NCBI RefSeq assembly: GCF_012726195.1
Contig: NZ_JAASAF010000009.1
Span: forward strand, 62,001 to 126,000
Length of the DNA: 64,000 bases
Source of the DNA: Rhodococcus sp. HNM0563
GTDB lineage: Bacteria; Actinomycetota; Actinomycetes; Mycobacteriales; Mycobacteriaceae
Direction of reading: 5' to 3'
Part shown: in pieces, positions 36,520-44,960 of the stretch
Position numbering within the stretch: the stretch's first letter is position 1
How the letters are laid out: each line of letters begins with the position of its first letter
Position numbers and translations under genes: made by a program
Notes under the pieces: model-generated
Databases searched by the model: none
Seen by the model: only the letters and a program-made list of their open reading frames with translations
Told to the model about the DNA's origin: nothing

Positions 36520-37791
36520 TCAGTACGACCGATTGATGCAGTGATCGACGACGGGGATCATCGACTCGACTGTGACCTCACGGGGGTTGCCCGGGGTGCA
36601 CCAGTCGCCCTGGATGTGCTCCGAGATCGCCCGCACGGTCTTCTCGTCGCCCGGGATCGTTTCGCCGCGGCCGGCGTACTTGCCGGTGTTCATCCGGTTC
36701 TTCTCGTACGAGTCGGTGCGCACCTGGCCGAAGTTGTCGGGAATCCCGACGTCCTGCGCCAGCCGGATAGCGGCCTCGACCGCAGCGTCGGCAGCCTGCA
36801 CGGTCGTCATGTTGCGGGTGTCGACACCCATCGCCGTCGCAATGCGCGCGTAGTTCTCGTAACGCGACGGCAGGTTGTACTCCCACACTCGGGGAAGCGC
36901 GATCGCGTTGTTGAGGCCGTGGTGGCTGTCGAAGAACGCCGACGTCGCGTGCGAGATGGAGTGCACGATTCCGAGACCGCCCGAGTTGAACGCCTGCGCA
37001 GCGATGTACTGGGCATTCATCATGCCCTCACGCGCCTTGAGATTGCGGGGCTCGTACACCGCCTCCCGCAGGTTCTTCGCGACGAGTTCGATCGAGTACA
37101 GAGCGTTACCGAGCGACGGCGCGAAGTCCAGGCGCGAGACGTACGGCTCGGAACCGTGAGCGAGGACATCGAACCCGCAGTACGCCGTGAAGTGTTGTGG
37201 GCAGGTGTAGTAGAGCAGCGGATCATCGATAGCCAGAGTGACGATCGTCGCCTCGTCGAAGCCGACCCACTTGTGCGGGTGATCCATGTCGGAGGTGTCG
37301 GTGATGACGTAGGCCCAGGAGGTCTCCGAGCCGGTGCCTGCCGTGGTGGACACCGCGATGTGGGGCGGGTTCTCCTTGATGGTGGACTTCGCGAAGCCTT
37401 CGAATTCGTTGATGTTTCGGCCGTCGTGAGCGATGACGACGCGCGCGCCCTTCGCAGCGTCGTGGCTCGAGCCGCCGCCGACGGAGATGATCGAGTCGCA
37501 CTTCTCCTTCTGGTACAGCGCCGCCGCTTCCATGACGTTGTAGTCCTTGGGGTTGGACTCGACCTTGTCGTAGAGGACGACCTCGACACCCTGGTACTCG
37601 ATCTTGCCTACGAGTTCTTCGATGATCCCGGAACCGCGCAGGCCGGTGGTCATCAGAAGGGTGCGCTTGAACCCGAGATTCTTGGCTTCGACACCGATGA
37701 TGTCGTGCGCCCCGACTCCCATGAGAGCGCGCGGGAAGGGGTGGAACTCCTTGATGGGAAAATCCCAGATCTGGTTGAGCTCGATTGCCAT
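36520..37791 (-). CDS. mno: NDMA-dependent (mycofactocin-type) methanol dehydrogenase
   Basis: A 423-residue group III metal-dependent alcohol dehydrogenase of the nicotinoprotein Mno/Mdo/ThcE type. Markers are the N-terminus IWDFPIKEFHPFPRALMGVG, the nucleotide loop SVGGGSSHDAAKGA, metal ligands in FDVLAHGSEPYVSRL and HSISHATSAFFDSHHGLNNA, and a late HCINRSY tail. These enzymes hold NADP permanently and reduce the dye NDMA in vitro; mycofactocin is their natural acceptor. A GAGGAG site precedes the ATG. It is upstream of, and probably co-transcribed with, the MoxR and VWA genes (106-base gap). Confidence 0.93.
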   Translation of the reverse strand: MAIELNQIWDFPIKEFHPFPRALMGVGAHDIIGVEAKNLGFKRTLLMTTGLRGSGIIEELVGKIEYQGVEVVLYDKVESNPKDYNVMEAAALYQKEKCDSIISVGGGSSHDAAKGARVVIAHDGRNINEFEGFAKSTIKENPPHIAVSTTAGTGSETSWAYVITDTSDMDHPHKWVGFDEATIVTLAIDDPLLYYTCPQHFTAYCGFDVLAHGSEPYVSRLDFAPSLGNALYSIELVAKNLREAVYEPRNLKAREGMMNAQYIAAQAFNSGGLGIVHSISHATSAFFDSHHGLNNAIALPRVWEYNLPSRYENYARIATAMGVDTRNMTTVQAADAAVEAAIRLAQDVGIPDNFGQVRTDSYEKNRMNTGKYAGRGETIPGDEKTVRAISEHIQGDWCTPGNPREVTVESMIPVVDHCINRSY

Positions 37792-38014
37792 CGTGATTCT
37801 CCTCGATTATCGGCGGGTGTGATGTACGCCTCATGCACGACCCACAATCGACCAGGGAGTTCGCCTGGAGAAGGGCTCCGCACGGAAACCGTCCGGCTGC
37901 GGCGACGGGACCGTCCGATCGGGCAGGCGGGCCGGGACCGAACGGGTGGGCAGCACATCCGGGGCCCGCTCCCGGTAGCGTGTCGGTGCCGCACTACGGC
38001 TGGTATTCTTCAAA

Positions 38015-38030
38015 CTAGAACACGTTCTAG
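38015..38030. promoter_or_regulatory. KstR box upstream of kshB
   Basis: CTAGAACACGTTCTAG has perfect 7-base arms around AC and fits the KstR consensus TnnAACnnGTTnnA exactly. It lies 55 bases before the kshB start and within the 293-base gap to mno. KstR is the TetR repressor of cholesterol/steroid catabolism, released by a steroid-CoA intermediate. Whether the box also touches the divergent mno promoter is unknown. Confidence 0.8.
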
Positions 38031-38084
38031 AAATTGTGGTGAGCAGCACACTGCCGCCCCACGTTTGCACGAGAGGACAACCCC

Positions 38085-39140
38085 ATGACGACAGTCGAGG
38101 TGCCGCACGGGTCACGATCGGTGATTCTCACCGTGTCTGCCGTCATCGAAGAGACGTCGGACAGCCGCTCGATCGTCTTCGCCGTACCCGAAGAACTGCG
38201 CGAGAAGTTCGCCTACAAGCCCGGCCAGTTCCTCACGCTGCGCATCCCCAGCGACCGAACGGGCTCGGTCGCTCGGTGCTATTCCCTGGCGAGCTCACCG
38301 TTCACGGACGATGCCCCCAAGGTGACCGTCAAGCGCACCGTCGACGGCTACGGCTCCAACTGGCTGTGCGACAGCATCTCGGCGGGCGACGAGGTCGAGG
38401 TCCTTCCTCCGTCCGGGGTTTTCACGCCGAAGTCCTTCGACCACGACTTCCTGCTCTTCGCAGCAGGCAGTGGCATCACCCCGGTCATCTCGATCCTCAA
38501 GTCCGCGCTGACGCAGGGCTCGGGCAAGGTCACACTGGTGTACGCCAACCGCGACGAGAAATCCGTCATCTTCGCCGAAGAACTGCGCGCACTCGGTGAG
38601 AAGCACGCCGACCGGCTCACCGTCCTGCACTGGCTCGAGTCGGTGCAGGGCCTGCCCACAGCGACACAGCTCGCCACCGTCGCAGCGCCGTTCGCCGACC
38701 GCGAAGCATTCATGTGCGGACCCGGCCCGTTCATGGACGCGGTGCACCAGGCGCTACACGATGCCGGAATGCCGCGCACCAGCGTGCACGCCGAGGTGTT
38801 CAACTCGCTCGCCGGAGATCCGTTCGCCGACCACGAGCCCGTCGAGATCAGCGACGAGGAGGCCGCCGACGCAGCGACCGTCGAGGTCGAACTCGACGGC
38901 GAGGTCCACACCCTGTCGTGGCCTCGCAAGCAGACGCTCGTCGACATCATGCTGGCCAAGGGCATCGACGTGCCGTACTCGTGCCAGGAGGGAGAGTGCG
39001 GCTCGTGCGCGTGCACTGTCCTCGAAGGCAAGGTCGAGATGGAACACTGCGATGTTCTCGATCCCGAGGACATCGAGGCAGGCTACATCCTGGGCTGCCA
39101 GGCGCGTCCCGTCACCGACACCCTCAAGATCGAATTCTGA
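38085..39140 (+). CDS. kshB: 3-Ketosteroid-9-alpha-monooxygenase reductase KshB
   Basis: A 351-residue reductase. An FAD domain with ARCYSLASSPF (about residues 65-75) is followed by an NAD domain with LLFAAGSGITP and AFMCGPGPFMDAV. A C-terminal plant-type [2Fe-2S] domain has CQEGECGSCACTVL and a later Cys (about residues 300-335). It passes electrons from NADH to the Rieske oxygenase KshA, opening the steroid nucleus. No kshA is in the window. The KstR box upstream confirms its regulon. The close match in layout to mycobacterial HmP/KshB makes the call strong. Confidence 0.92.
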   Translation: MTTVEVPHGSRSVILTVSAVIEETSDSRSIVFAVPEELREKFAYKPGQFLTLRIPSDRTGSVARCYSLASSPFTDDAPKVTVKRTVDGYGSNWLCDSISAGDEVEVLPPSGVFTPKSFDHDFLLFAAGSGITPVISILKSALTQGSGKVTLVYANRDEKSVIFAEELRALGEKHADRLTVLHWLESVQGLPTATQLATVAAPFADREAFMCGPGPFMDAVHQALHDAGMPRTSVHAEVFNSLAGDPFADHEPVEISDEEAADAATVEVELDGEVHTLSWPRKQTLVDIMLAKGIDVPYSCQEGECGSCACTVLEGKVEMEHCDVLDPEDIEAGYILGCQARPVTDTLKIEF

Positions 39141-39164
39141 TCACCCTCAGGGTGTCTGCGGCTC

Positions 39165-40406
39165 CTACGCCGGTGTGACCTCCTCGAGGCGCACCGGCGC
39201 ACGCTTCGGCTGCCGCAGCACCAGCGCGATCCCGGACGTGAGTGCGAGCGTCGCGACAATCGCGCTGTAACCGACCGCGGTGGCGGTGAGCCCGAACGTG
39301 CCCGTGGCCACGCCGGCAGCGATGGCCGGAACCGAGAACGCGAGATAGCAGACCACGAACATGGTCGCGAAGATCTGCGCCCGCTGGTTGGGGCGACCCA
39401 GGCCGCTCACGATTCCCATGGCACCCAGGAACGTGGACCCCCAGCCGAACCCGGCGACCGCGGTGCCCACGAAGTACAGCACCACCATGCCCGACAGCAG
39501 GGCAGCCGCAACCACGACGACACCGGCCGCAAGCAGGACCACGCCCGTCACGACGACACGGAGTTCGGCGAATCGTCGCATGACCACTGCCGCGACCGAG
39601 CCCGCTGTGAATAGGGTCGCGACGGCGAGCCCGGCAACGAGCCGGTCCTCGATACCGAACACCGCATCGACGATCGATGTCCCCAAGGACATGTACAGGC
39701 CGCCGAGCGCCCATGCCGACATCAAGCACGGCAGGACCAAGAAGAACTGCGCACGCACTCCCTGCGGGAGCGCGACACTCGGCTTCAGGGCACGCAGCGC
39801 TTCCCTCCGAGAGGAGAACCCTTCGGGCTGCGAATGCTCCGGCACGAACGGGAGCGCGATCACGATCGCGATCGCGAGGGCCGCGACGAGCGCATAGCTC
39901 AGCACCGTCGGGAACGGCGCGAACTGAACCAGAAGACCGGCGCCGGCCGCACCCAGCCCTAGCCCGAGCGACGGTGCGATGCTGTTGATCAGCGGGCCGA
40001 TCCGAGGGTTGGGTTGCAGGTCGATCATCCCCGCGGCGACTGCGCCCGTAGCGGTACCGACCGCCAATCCCTGGATGATGCGCGCCACGATCAACCATCC
40101 CGCACTGTCAGCGAGAATGAACACGACCATCGAGATCGCGAGAATCAGCATCGCGGCACCGACGAGCGGACGGCGGCCGATGCGGTCCGACAACGAACCT
40201 ACGGTGAGCAGGGTCGCGAGCAGAGAGACGACGTAGATCGCGAAGACCACGGTGAGCACGGCCGCCGAGAATCCCCACATTTCCTGGTAAACGGGGTACA
40301 GAGGTGACGGCGCCGCAGACGATCCGGTGAGGGTGAACGCCCCCACCCCCATGACCGCAAATCCGAAAACACGCGATCCGGCATCGGATGGGGCGGACGG
40401 AGCCAT
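39165..40406 (-). CDS. MFS transporter
   Basis: About 413 residues with some 12 hydrophobic segments. The MFS loop motif GSLSDRIGRRPLVG is between helices 2 and 3 (about residues 70-83). A GGAGG precedes the ATG at 40406; the longer frame has an unlikely N-terminus. It probably exports drugs or organic molecules. It is divergent from the SPW gene and near a TetR gene, with a palindrome in between. Its 3' end converges on kshB. Confidence 0.87.
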   Translation of the reverse strand: MAPSAPSDAGSRVFGFAVMGVGAFTLTGSSAAPSPLYPVYQEMWGFSAAVLTVVFAIYVVSLLATLLTVGSLSDRIGRRPLVGAAMLILAISMVVFILADSAGWLIVARIIQGLAVGTATGAVAAGMIDLQPNPRIGPLINSIAPSLGLGLGAAGAGLLVQFAPFPTVLSYALVAALAIAIVIALPFVPEHSQPEGFSSRREALRALKPSVALPQGVRAQFFLVLPCLMSAWALGGLYMSLGTSIVDAVFGIEDRLVAGLAVATLFTAGSVAAVVMRRFAELRVVVTGVVLLAAGVVVVAAALLSGMVVLYFVGTAVAGFGWGSTFLGAMGIVSGLGRPNQRAQIFATMFVVCYLAFSVPAIAAGVATGTFGLTATAVGYSAIVATLALTSGIALVLRQPKRAPVRLEEVTPA

Positions 40407-40596
40407 CGAACCTCCAGCAGACGAACCGGCGACAAGGAAACAAGGAAACAAGACACGAGCAGCAGCGCCGCACATCACGGCGCTGCTGCCTGTGCAACAT
40501 CGTCGTCCGGGAAAATATTTCGCTTACGTCACGATCAACCCCGACAACCGTGCTGGGCTGCAGAAAGGTTTATCACTTGGCAACTCGCCCGGTCAT

Positions 40597-40614
40597 TGAC
40601 CGACCGGTCGATCA
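40597..40614. promoter_or_regulatory. Near-perfect palindrome between MFS and SPW genes
   Basis: TGACCGACCGGTCGATCA is symmetric at 16 of 18 positions, with the perfect core CGACCGGTCG. This resembles common TetR operators. It lies in the 266-base divergent gap, 59 bases before the SPW start, and the TetR gene at 41112 is the likely binder. Confidence 0.55.
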
Positions 40615-40672
40615 GGCATATACCGAAAGTGAGGGACACATCCTCACAGACACATTTCTCAAGGAGGCCACC

Positions 40673-41035
40673 ATGTTCTCCGACAGCCGGCTGCAGGACT
40701 ACGTAGCCGTCGTTCTGGGCGTCTTCGCCGCCCTCTCACCACTGTGGTTGGACACCAATTCCAACGCCATGTGGTCGCTCATCGTCCTCGGTGTGCTCGT
40801 CGCCCTGTGCGGCATTGCACAGATCATGAGCCCGGCAACAGCTACGATCGACTACGCCATGGGCATCTTCGGCGCACTGTTGTTCATCTCGCCGTGGGTG
40901 ATGTCGTACACCGCATTCAGCGGAGCGTCGTGGACCGCATGGGTCGTCGGTGTGCTGACCGTGGTCGTCGCGGTCGCTGCGCTGCCCGCCATGAATACCC
41001 GCATGCACGGAGGCGGCCTGGCAACACATCACTGA
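40673..41035 (+). CDS. SPW-repeat membrane protein
   Basis: A 120-residue protein with four hydrophobic segments and two SPW repeats: AALSPLWLDTN near residue 20 and FISPWVMSYTA near residue 77. The function of this family is unknown. The AAGGAGG site at 40661-40667 supports the ATG at 40673. It is followed 76 bases later by a TetR gene on the same strand. Confidence 0.82.
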   Translation: MFSDSRLQDYVAVVLGVFAALSPLWLDTNSNAMWSLIVLGVLVALCGIAQIMSPATATIDYAMGIFGALLFISPWVMSYTAFSGASWTAWVVGVLTVVVAVAALPAMNTRMHGGGLATHH

Positions 41036-41111
41036 TCCGATCACCGTCACGCCGGTGGGGCCGAGCCGTCCCGGCCGACTTCACCGGCATTCTCCTACGC
41101 GGAGGTGATCA

Positions 41112-41747
41112 GTGAGCAGGCACCTCGATCGCGGTACTGCGCAGGCTGCGCGCACCCGCATCCTCGATGCAGCCGAGGCACTGTTCGCGGAGCACGGATT
41201 CGACTCGACCGCCACCACTGCCATCGCGACGGCAGCGCACGTGCCGAAGGGCCTGATCTTCTACTACTTCCCCACCAAGGAGGCGATCCTCGACGCGTTG
41301 ATCGCTGAACGACTCCCCACCGAACCGATCTCCGACGTCGTCGCGCTCGTCGCACCGGGCGATCCGGCAACGAGCTTGGTCAATCTGGACACCGCGTTGA
41401 ACCTCGGGCAGAACGCTTCCTCGGTACTCCGCGTGATCATCTGGCGGGAGGCAGAAACACACACCGACGTGCGCACCCATGTGCGGACGCTCCGCGCGTA
41501 CCTCCACGACACGACGATGCGCGTGCTCCAGGCGAGTTCACCGGCGCCCGTGTCCGCAAGCGCCGTGCGCACTGCGGCAACGACATGGGTGTCGGCGATG
41601 CTCTCCGCAGCCACCAACGACCGACTGTTCGGTCGTGACGGACTGCCGCGTGCCCACGAAGAACTACAGAACATCGCACGCTTGATCGCGGCAGGAATGT
41701 CCAGGATGACGCCACTGCCGGGGATGTCGGCCCGGCTATGGGCGTGA
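41112..41747 (+). CDS. TetR-family regulator
   Basis: A 211-residue TetR protein. The HTH is ILDAAEALFAEHGFDSTATTAIATAAHVPKGLIFYYFPTKEAIL (residues about 17-60). The GGAGGTGATCA just upstream is an excellent ribosome site for the GTG at 41112. It probably controls the SPW gene and the divergent MFS exporter. Confidence 0.88.
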   Translation: MSRHLDRGTAQAARTRILDAAEALFAEHGFDSTATTAIATAAHVPKGLIFYYFPTKEAILDALIAERLPTEPISDVVALVAPGDPATSLVNLDTALNLGQNASSVLRVIIWREAETHTDVRTHVRTLRAYLHDTTMRVLQASSPAPVSASAVRTAATTWVSAMLSAATNDRLFGRDGLPRAHEELQNIARLIAAGMSRMTPLPGMSARLWA

Positions 41748-41779
41748 CGACCACGCTGCCGCCACGCGGGGCCCCGAAC

Positions 41780-42556
41780 TCAGCCGATCGGGTTCGGAGC
41801 CGTCCCGAACAACTCGCGTCCGGCTGCGAATGCGCGGGCACCTTCCGGGAGGGTGCCACGCTCGCCGCTGAGAAACACCTCGATGCGCCCCGATCCCGGC
41901 GAATCACGGCCGAGCGCGTCCATTCTGCGCAGTGTCTGCTGCGCGACGGCCTCGGCGCTGTCGAACAAGCGCACCCCCGCGGGCAACTGCGCAACGATCG
42001 TGTCCGCAACAAGCGGATAGTGCGTGCACCCGAGAACGACGCCCTGGACATCGTCGGGCGTACGCTCGACGGCCGAAGCGATCGCGGCGGACGCGCCGTC
42101 GCGGTCACCACGATCGATCGCATCGGCGAGACCGTGGCACGCGACCCCGACGACGTCGCTGCCGTTCGCGAATTGTGCGATCAGATCGGCCTGGTACCGA
42201 CTCGCAGTGGTCGCCGCGGTCGCCCAGATCGCAACCGACCCGCAGACGGCGGCCGCCGGCTTGATCGCGGGAACAGTGCCCACGACGGGCACATCCGCGC
42301 CGAGGTCGGCGCGCACGTGGTCGAGGGCGGTGACGGACGCGGTGTTGCACGGCAGAACCACGACCTCGGCTCCCCGCTCCACTGCCCGCCGGGCCGTCGT
42401 GACTACACGCTCGATGACCCAATCGGACGGCTTCGGACCCCACGGTGCGCCTGCGGGGTCCATCGACAACATCAGGTCGATGTCGGGGCGCAGGCGCCGC
42501 AACCACGCGGACGTCGGAAGCAGCCCGAAACCCGAGTCGACAAGAGCAACGATCAC
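41780..42556 (-). CDS. Asp/Glu racemase-family protein (glutamate racemase-like)
   Basis: A 258-residue protein with both catalytic-Cys loops of glutamate racemase: VVLPCNTASVTAL (about residue 70) and VVLGCTHYPLVADT (about 178). The N-terminus VALVDSGFGLLPT is altered from the usual FDSGVGGLT pattern, so this may be a paralogue rather than the essential MurI. If active, it would interconvert L- and D-glutamate or a related amino acid. It is not in an evident operon. Confidence 0.78.
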   Translation of the reverse strand: MIVALVDSGFGLLPTSAWLRRLRPDIDLMLSMDPAGAPWGPKPSDWVIERVVTTARRAVERGAEVVVLPCNTASVTALDHVRADLGADVPVVGTVPAIKPAAAVCGSVAIWATAATTASRYQADLIAQFANGSDVVGVACHGLADAIDRGDRDGASAAIASAVERTPDDVQGVVLGCTHYPLVADTIVAQLPAGVRLFDSAEAVAQQTLRRMDALGRDSPGSGRIEVFLSGERGTLPEGARAFAAGRELFGTAPNPIG

Positions 42557-42588
42557 CCTACGAATCTAACGGGTCCGGGCGCTCGGAC

Positions 42589-43770
42589 TCACGCCATGGT
42601 GGCGAGCAACTCCTCGATGGGTGCGCCCGCCGCGATCTTCATCCGGTTCTTCATGACCTGAGCCGGCATGCCACCGCCGACGACACCGACGAGCCGGCCA
42701 TCACGTTCGTAGAAGGCCAGGAACTTGCGGCCATCGTCGCGCACAACGTGCACGGTGTCGTCGCCGCGTACCGCACCGAGCCCCTGGATCTTGATCTCGT
42801 ACTGGTCGCTCCAGAAGTAGGGCACCGCCGACGCAACCCCCACATCGCCCGAGACCAGAGCCTTCACGAGCACGGTGGCCTGCTCACCCGCGTTGGTCCA
42901 GTGTTCGATGCGCTTACGACCCCCGTCGGGAAGCTGCCAGGAGGCGACGTCGCCGACCGCCCAGACGTGGGGAGCCGACGCGCGACCCACCTCGTCGCAC
43001 ACGACACCGTTGTCGAGCTCGATGCCCGATCCGTCGAGCCACTCGGTGACAGGGATCGACCCGATACCGAGCACAACCAGATCGACAGCGACTTCGGAGC
43101 CGTCGCCGAGCACGGCGGCGGTGACTCGGTCGTCGCCGCGGAGTTCGGCCAGGCCGACCCCGGCCCGGACATCGACCCCTTCTTCGGTATGGAGTCGCGA
43201 GACCAACGAACCGACCTCGGTACCGAGAACGGACGCCAGCGGAGTCTCCTGAGGCTCGACGAGCACGACCTCGACACCTTTCGCACGCAGGCTGGCTGCA
43301 ACCTCGCACCCGATGAACCCGGCGCCGACCACAAGAGCGCGTGCTCCCGGCACCACGTCTTCACGCAGCGCGCGACTGTCGTCCATCGATCGCAGTACGT
43401 GTACGCCCGCGAGTTCCTTCAGACCCGGGATCCGCCGCGGACGAAGGCCCGTCGCGATCACCAGTTCGTCGTAGTTCAGCTCGGTCCGGTCGGCGAGGGT
43501 GACAGTCTTCGCTGCCGTGTCCACCGACGCGGCCGGGCTGGCGAGCCGCAGATCGATCCTCTGCTCCTCGAAGAACTCCTGGGGGCGCAGCGTGGTGTCG
43601 TCGCGGTCACCGCGGAGGACGTCCTTCGACAGGGGCGGGCGGTCGTAGGGCAGGTGCGTCTCGTCGCCCACGAGCACCAGTTCGCCCTCGAACCCTGCGC
43701 GGCGCAATTCCTCCGCGGTTCGCACACCGGCGAGTCCCGCTCCGACAACGACGATCCGATCAACTGCCAC
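42589..43770 (-). CDS. NAD(P)/FAD-dependent ferredoxin reductase
   Basis: About 393 residues of the putidaredoxin/rhodocoxin reductase family. The FAD motif is IVVVGAGLAGVRTAEELR (residues 5-22), followed by YDRPPLSKDVL. The NAD motif is ALVVGAGFIGCEVAASL, then VWAVGDVASW. The GTG at 43770 (VAVDRIVVVGAG) has AGGAGG 10 bases upstream; the ATG at 43827 is possible. It supplies electrons to a ferredoxin for P450s or Rieske enzymes. No ferredoxin or P450 gene adjoins it. Confidence 0.88.
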   Translation of the reverse strand: MAVDRIVVVGAGLAGVRTAEELRRAGFEGELVLVGDETHLPYDRPPLSKDVLRGDRDDTTLRPQEFFEEQRIDLRLASPAASVDTAAKTVTLADRTELNYDELVIATGLRPRRIPGLKELAGVHVLRSMDDSRALREDVVPGARALVVGAGFIGCEVAASLRAKGVEVVLVEPQETPLASVLGTEVGSLVSRLHTEEGVDVRAGVGLAELRGDDRVTAAVLGDGSEVAVDLVVLGIGSIPVTEWLDGSGIELDNGVVCDEVGRASAPHVWAVGDVASWQLPDGGRKRIEHWTNAGEQATVLVKALVSGDVGVASAVPYFWSDQYEIKIQGLGAVRGDDTVHVVRDDGRKFLAFYERDGRLVGVVGGGMPAQVMKNRMKIAAGAPIEELLATMA

Positions 43771-43979
43771 CTGAGTCCATCCTCCTGAAGTCGTGACATC
43801 TGCCACGTGATTGCTTCGGGTCTTCATACCAAATACAAGTGGCGGTGAACAGAGCGCCGATCGGCTCTGCGCGGCACATCTCCTCCCGCCCTGGCGGATA
43901 CTTAGGGTCGAAAGTACAAACGAAGATCTCCATACGCGACCGGCACAGCCCCACGCGACACAGCCACGAGGGAGTTTTC

Positions 43980-44441
43980 ATGACGAGCGACAGCGGCGCA
44001 GGACTCAGCCGCGTGCAATTCGGAGCCGGTTCGTCTCCCGGCCCCGTCGACACCCAGGGACGGACGATCATCGCGGACGCCGTCGTCGCAAAGATTGCCG
44101 GAATCGCCACGCGCGAGATCAGCGGGGTGTTCGACGTCGGCGCGGGCACCGCGCGCGTCGTCGGCGCCCTCCGCGACCGGATTCCGGGGGCTCGGATCAA
44201 TCACGGTCAGGGCGTGGCCGTCGAAGTCGGCGAGAAGCAGGCCGCGATCGACATCGGCATCGTCGCCGAATACGGCGTTGCGCTCCACGAACTGGCCGTC
44301 GCCATCCGCCACAACGTGATCGTGGCAGTCGAGCGCATGACCGGGCTCGAAGTCACCGAAGTCAATATCACGGTGTTCGACGTCGTCCTCCCGGACGAGG
44401 CGGTGGAGGCCGGGGCGGAGCAGAAGCCTCGCGTGCAGTGA
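43980..44441 (+). CDS. Asp23/Gls24-family envelope stress protein
   Basis: A 153-residue protein. The Asp23 core runs from IIADAVVAKIAGIATREISGVFDVG through AIDIGIVAEYGVALHELAVAIRHNV and ends MTGLEVTEVNITVFDVVLPDE (about residues 30-140). It is a cell-envelope stress or membrane-homeostasis factor, tethered by AmaP-like partners. It is first in a five-gene operon and overlaps the next gene by 4 bases. Confidence 0.9.
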   Translation: MTSDSGAGLSRVQFGAGSSPGPVDTQGRTIIADAVVAKIAGIATREISGVFDVGAGTARVVGALRDRIPGARINHGQGVAVEVGEKQAAIDIGIVAEYGVALHELAVAIRHNVIVAVERMTGLEVTEVNITVFDVVLPDEAVEAGAEQKPRVQ

Positions 44442-44803
44442 CCGTGGACGCCCGGACCCCGAACGGTGACGCCGCCACGCGCGCCGACCGCAACGACGCC
44501 GATCTCGTCGACGACGTCGCGAGCACGGTGCTGAGCATCGCCGGAATCGCCGCTCTGCACGGTGGTGAGTTCGGTGAAGTCGCCACGTACCTTCCCTGCA
44601 GGCGTGTCTCCGGCATCCGGCTGGGTCCCGGAGTGTGCGAGATCCACGTGACCGCCCTCTACCCCGCCGACCTTCCCGCACTGGGCGAAGCAGTGCGGCG
44701 GTATGTCGAACCCCTCGTCGACGGGCCGGTCCGCGTGGTGTTCCAGGACATCCGACGGCCCCTCGCCGACCAGATCTCCGCAGAGAATCAGGTGACATCT
44801 TGA
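44438..44803 (+). CDS. Small Asp23-like protein
   Basis: A 121-residue protein (VTVDARTPNGDAATRADRND) with a degenerate Asp23-type core: DVASTVLSIAGIAALHGGEFGEVATYLP and GVCEIHVTALYPADLPALGEAVRRYV. The GTG at 44438 overlaps the upstream stop. Its TGA at 44801-44803 abuts the TnpB element, so the native tail or the gap to the next gene may have been altered by that insertion. Confidence 0.8.
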   Translation: MTVDARTPNGDAATRADRNDADLVDDVASTVLSIAGIAALHGGEFGEVATYLPCRRVSGIRLGPGVCEIHVTALYPADLPALGEAVRRYVEPLVDGPVRVVFQDIRRPLADQISAENQVTS

Positions 44804-44960
44804 CTACTCCCCGCCCTGAACGACGGGGATTCTCGGACTCACATCCGAGAGTTCCTGTTTCACCGGCGACTGCGGACGGGAAAACCCGTGCCGTCTGACA
44901 TCGCCTCCGCAGGCGTTTGGTGTCTCCGCCAGCCCGGCGGCGACAAGGATGTTCTTCGCG
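44804..44960 (-). ncRNA. Predicted guide (omega) RNA scaffold at the tnpB 3' end
   Basis: TnpB guide RNAs come from the end of tnpB and the element's right end and run into the flank. Here the last 150 or so bases of tnpB lead to the hairpin CCCCGTC-GTTCAG-GGCGGGG (minus strand, 44828-44809). The stop codon falls inside the element tip. The guide would be read from host DNA just beyond 44800 (minus sense GATGTCACCTGATTC). The left limit of the RNA is a guess from the family. Confidence 0.4.
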
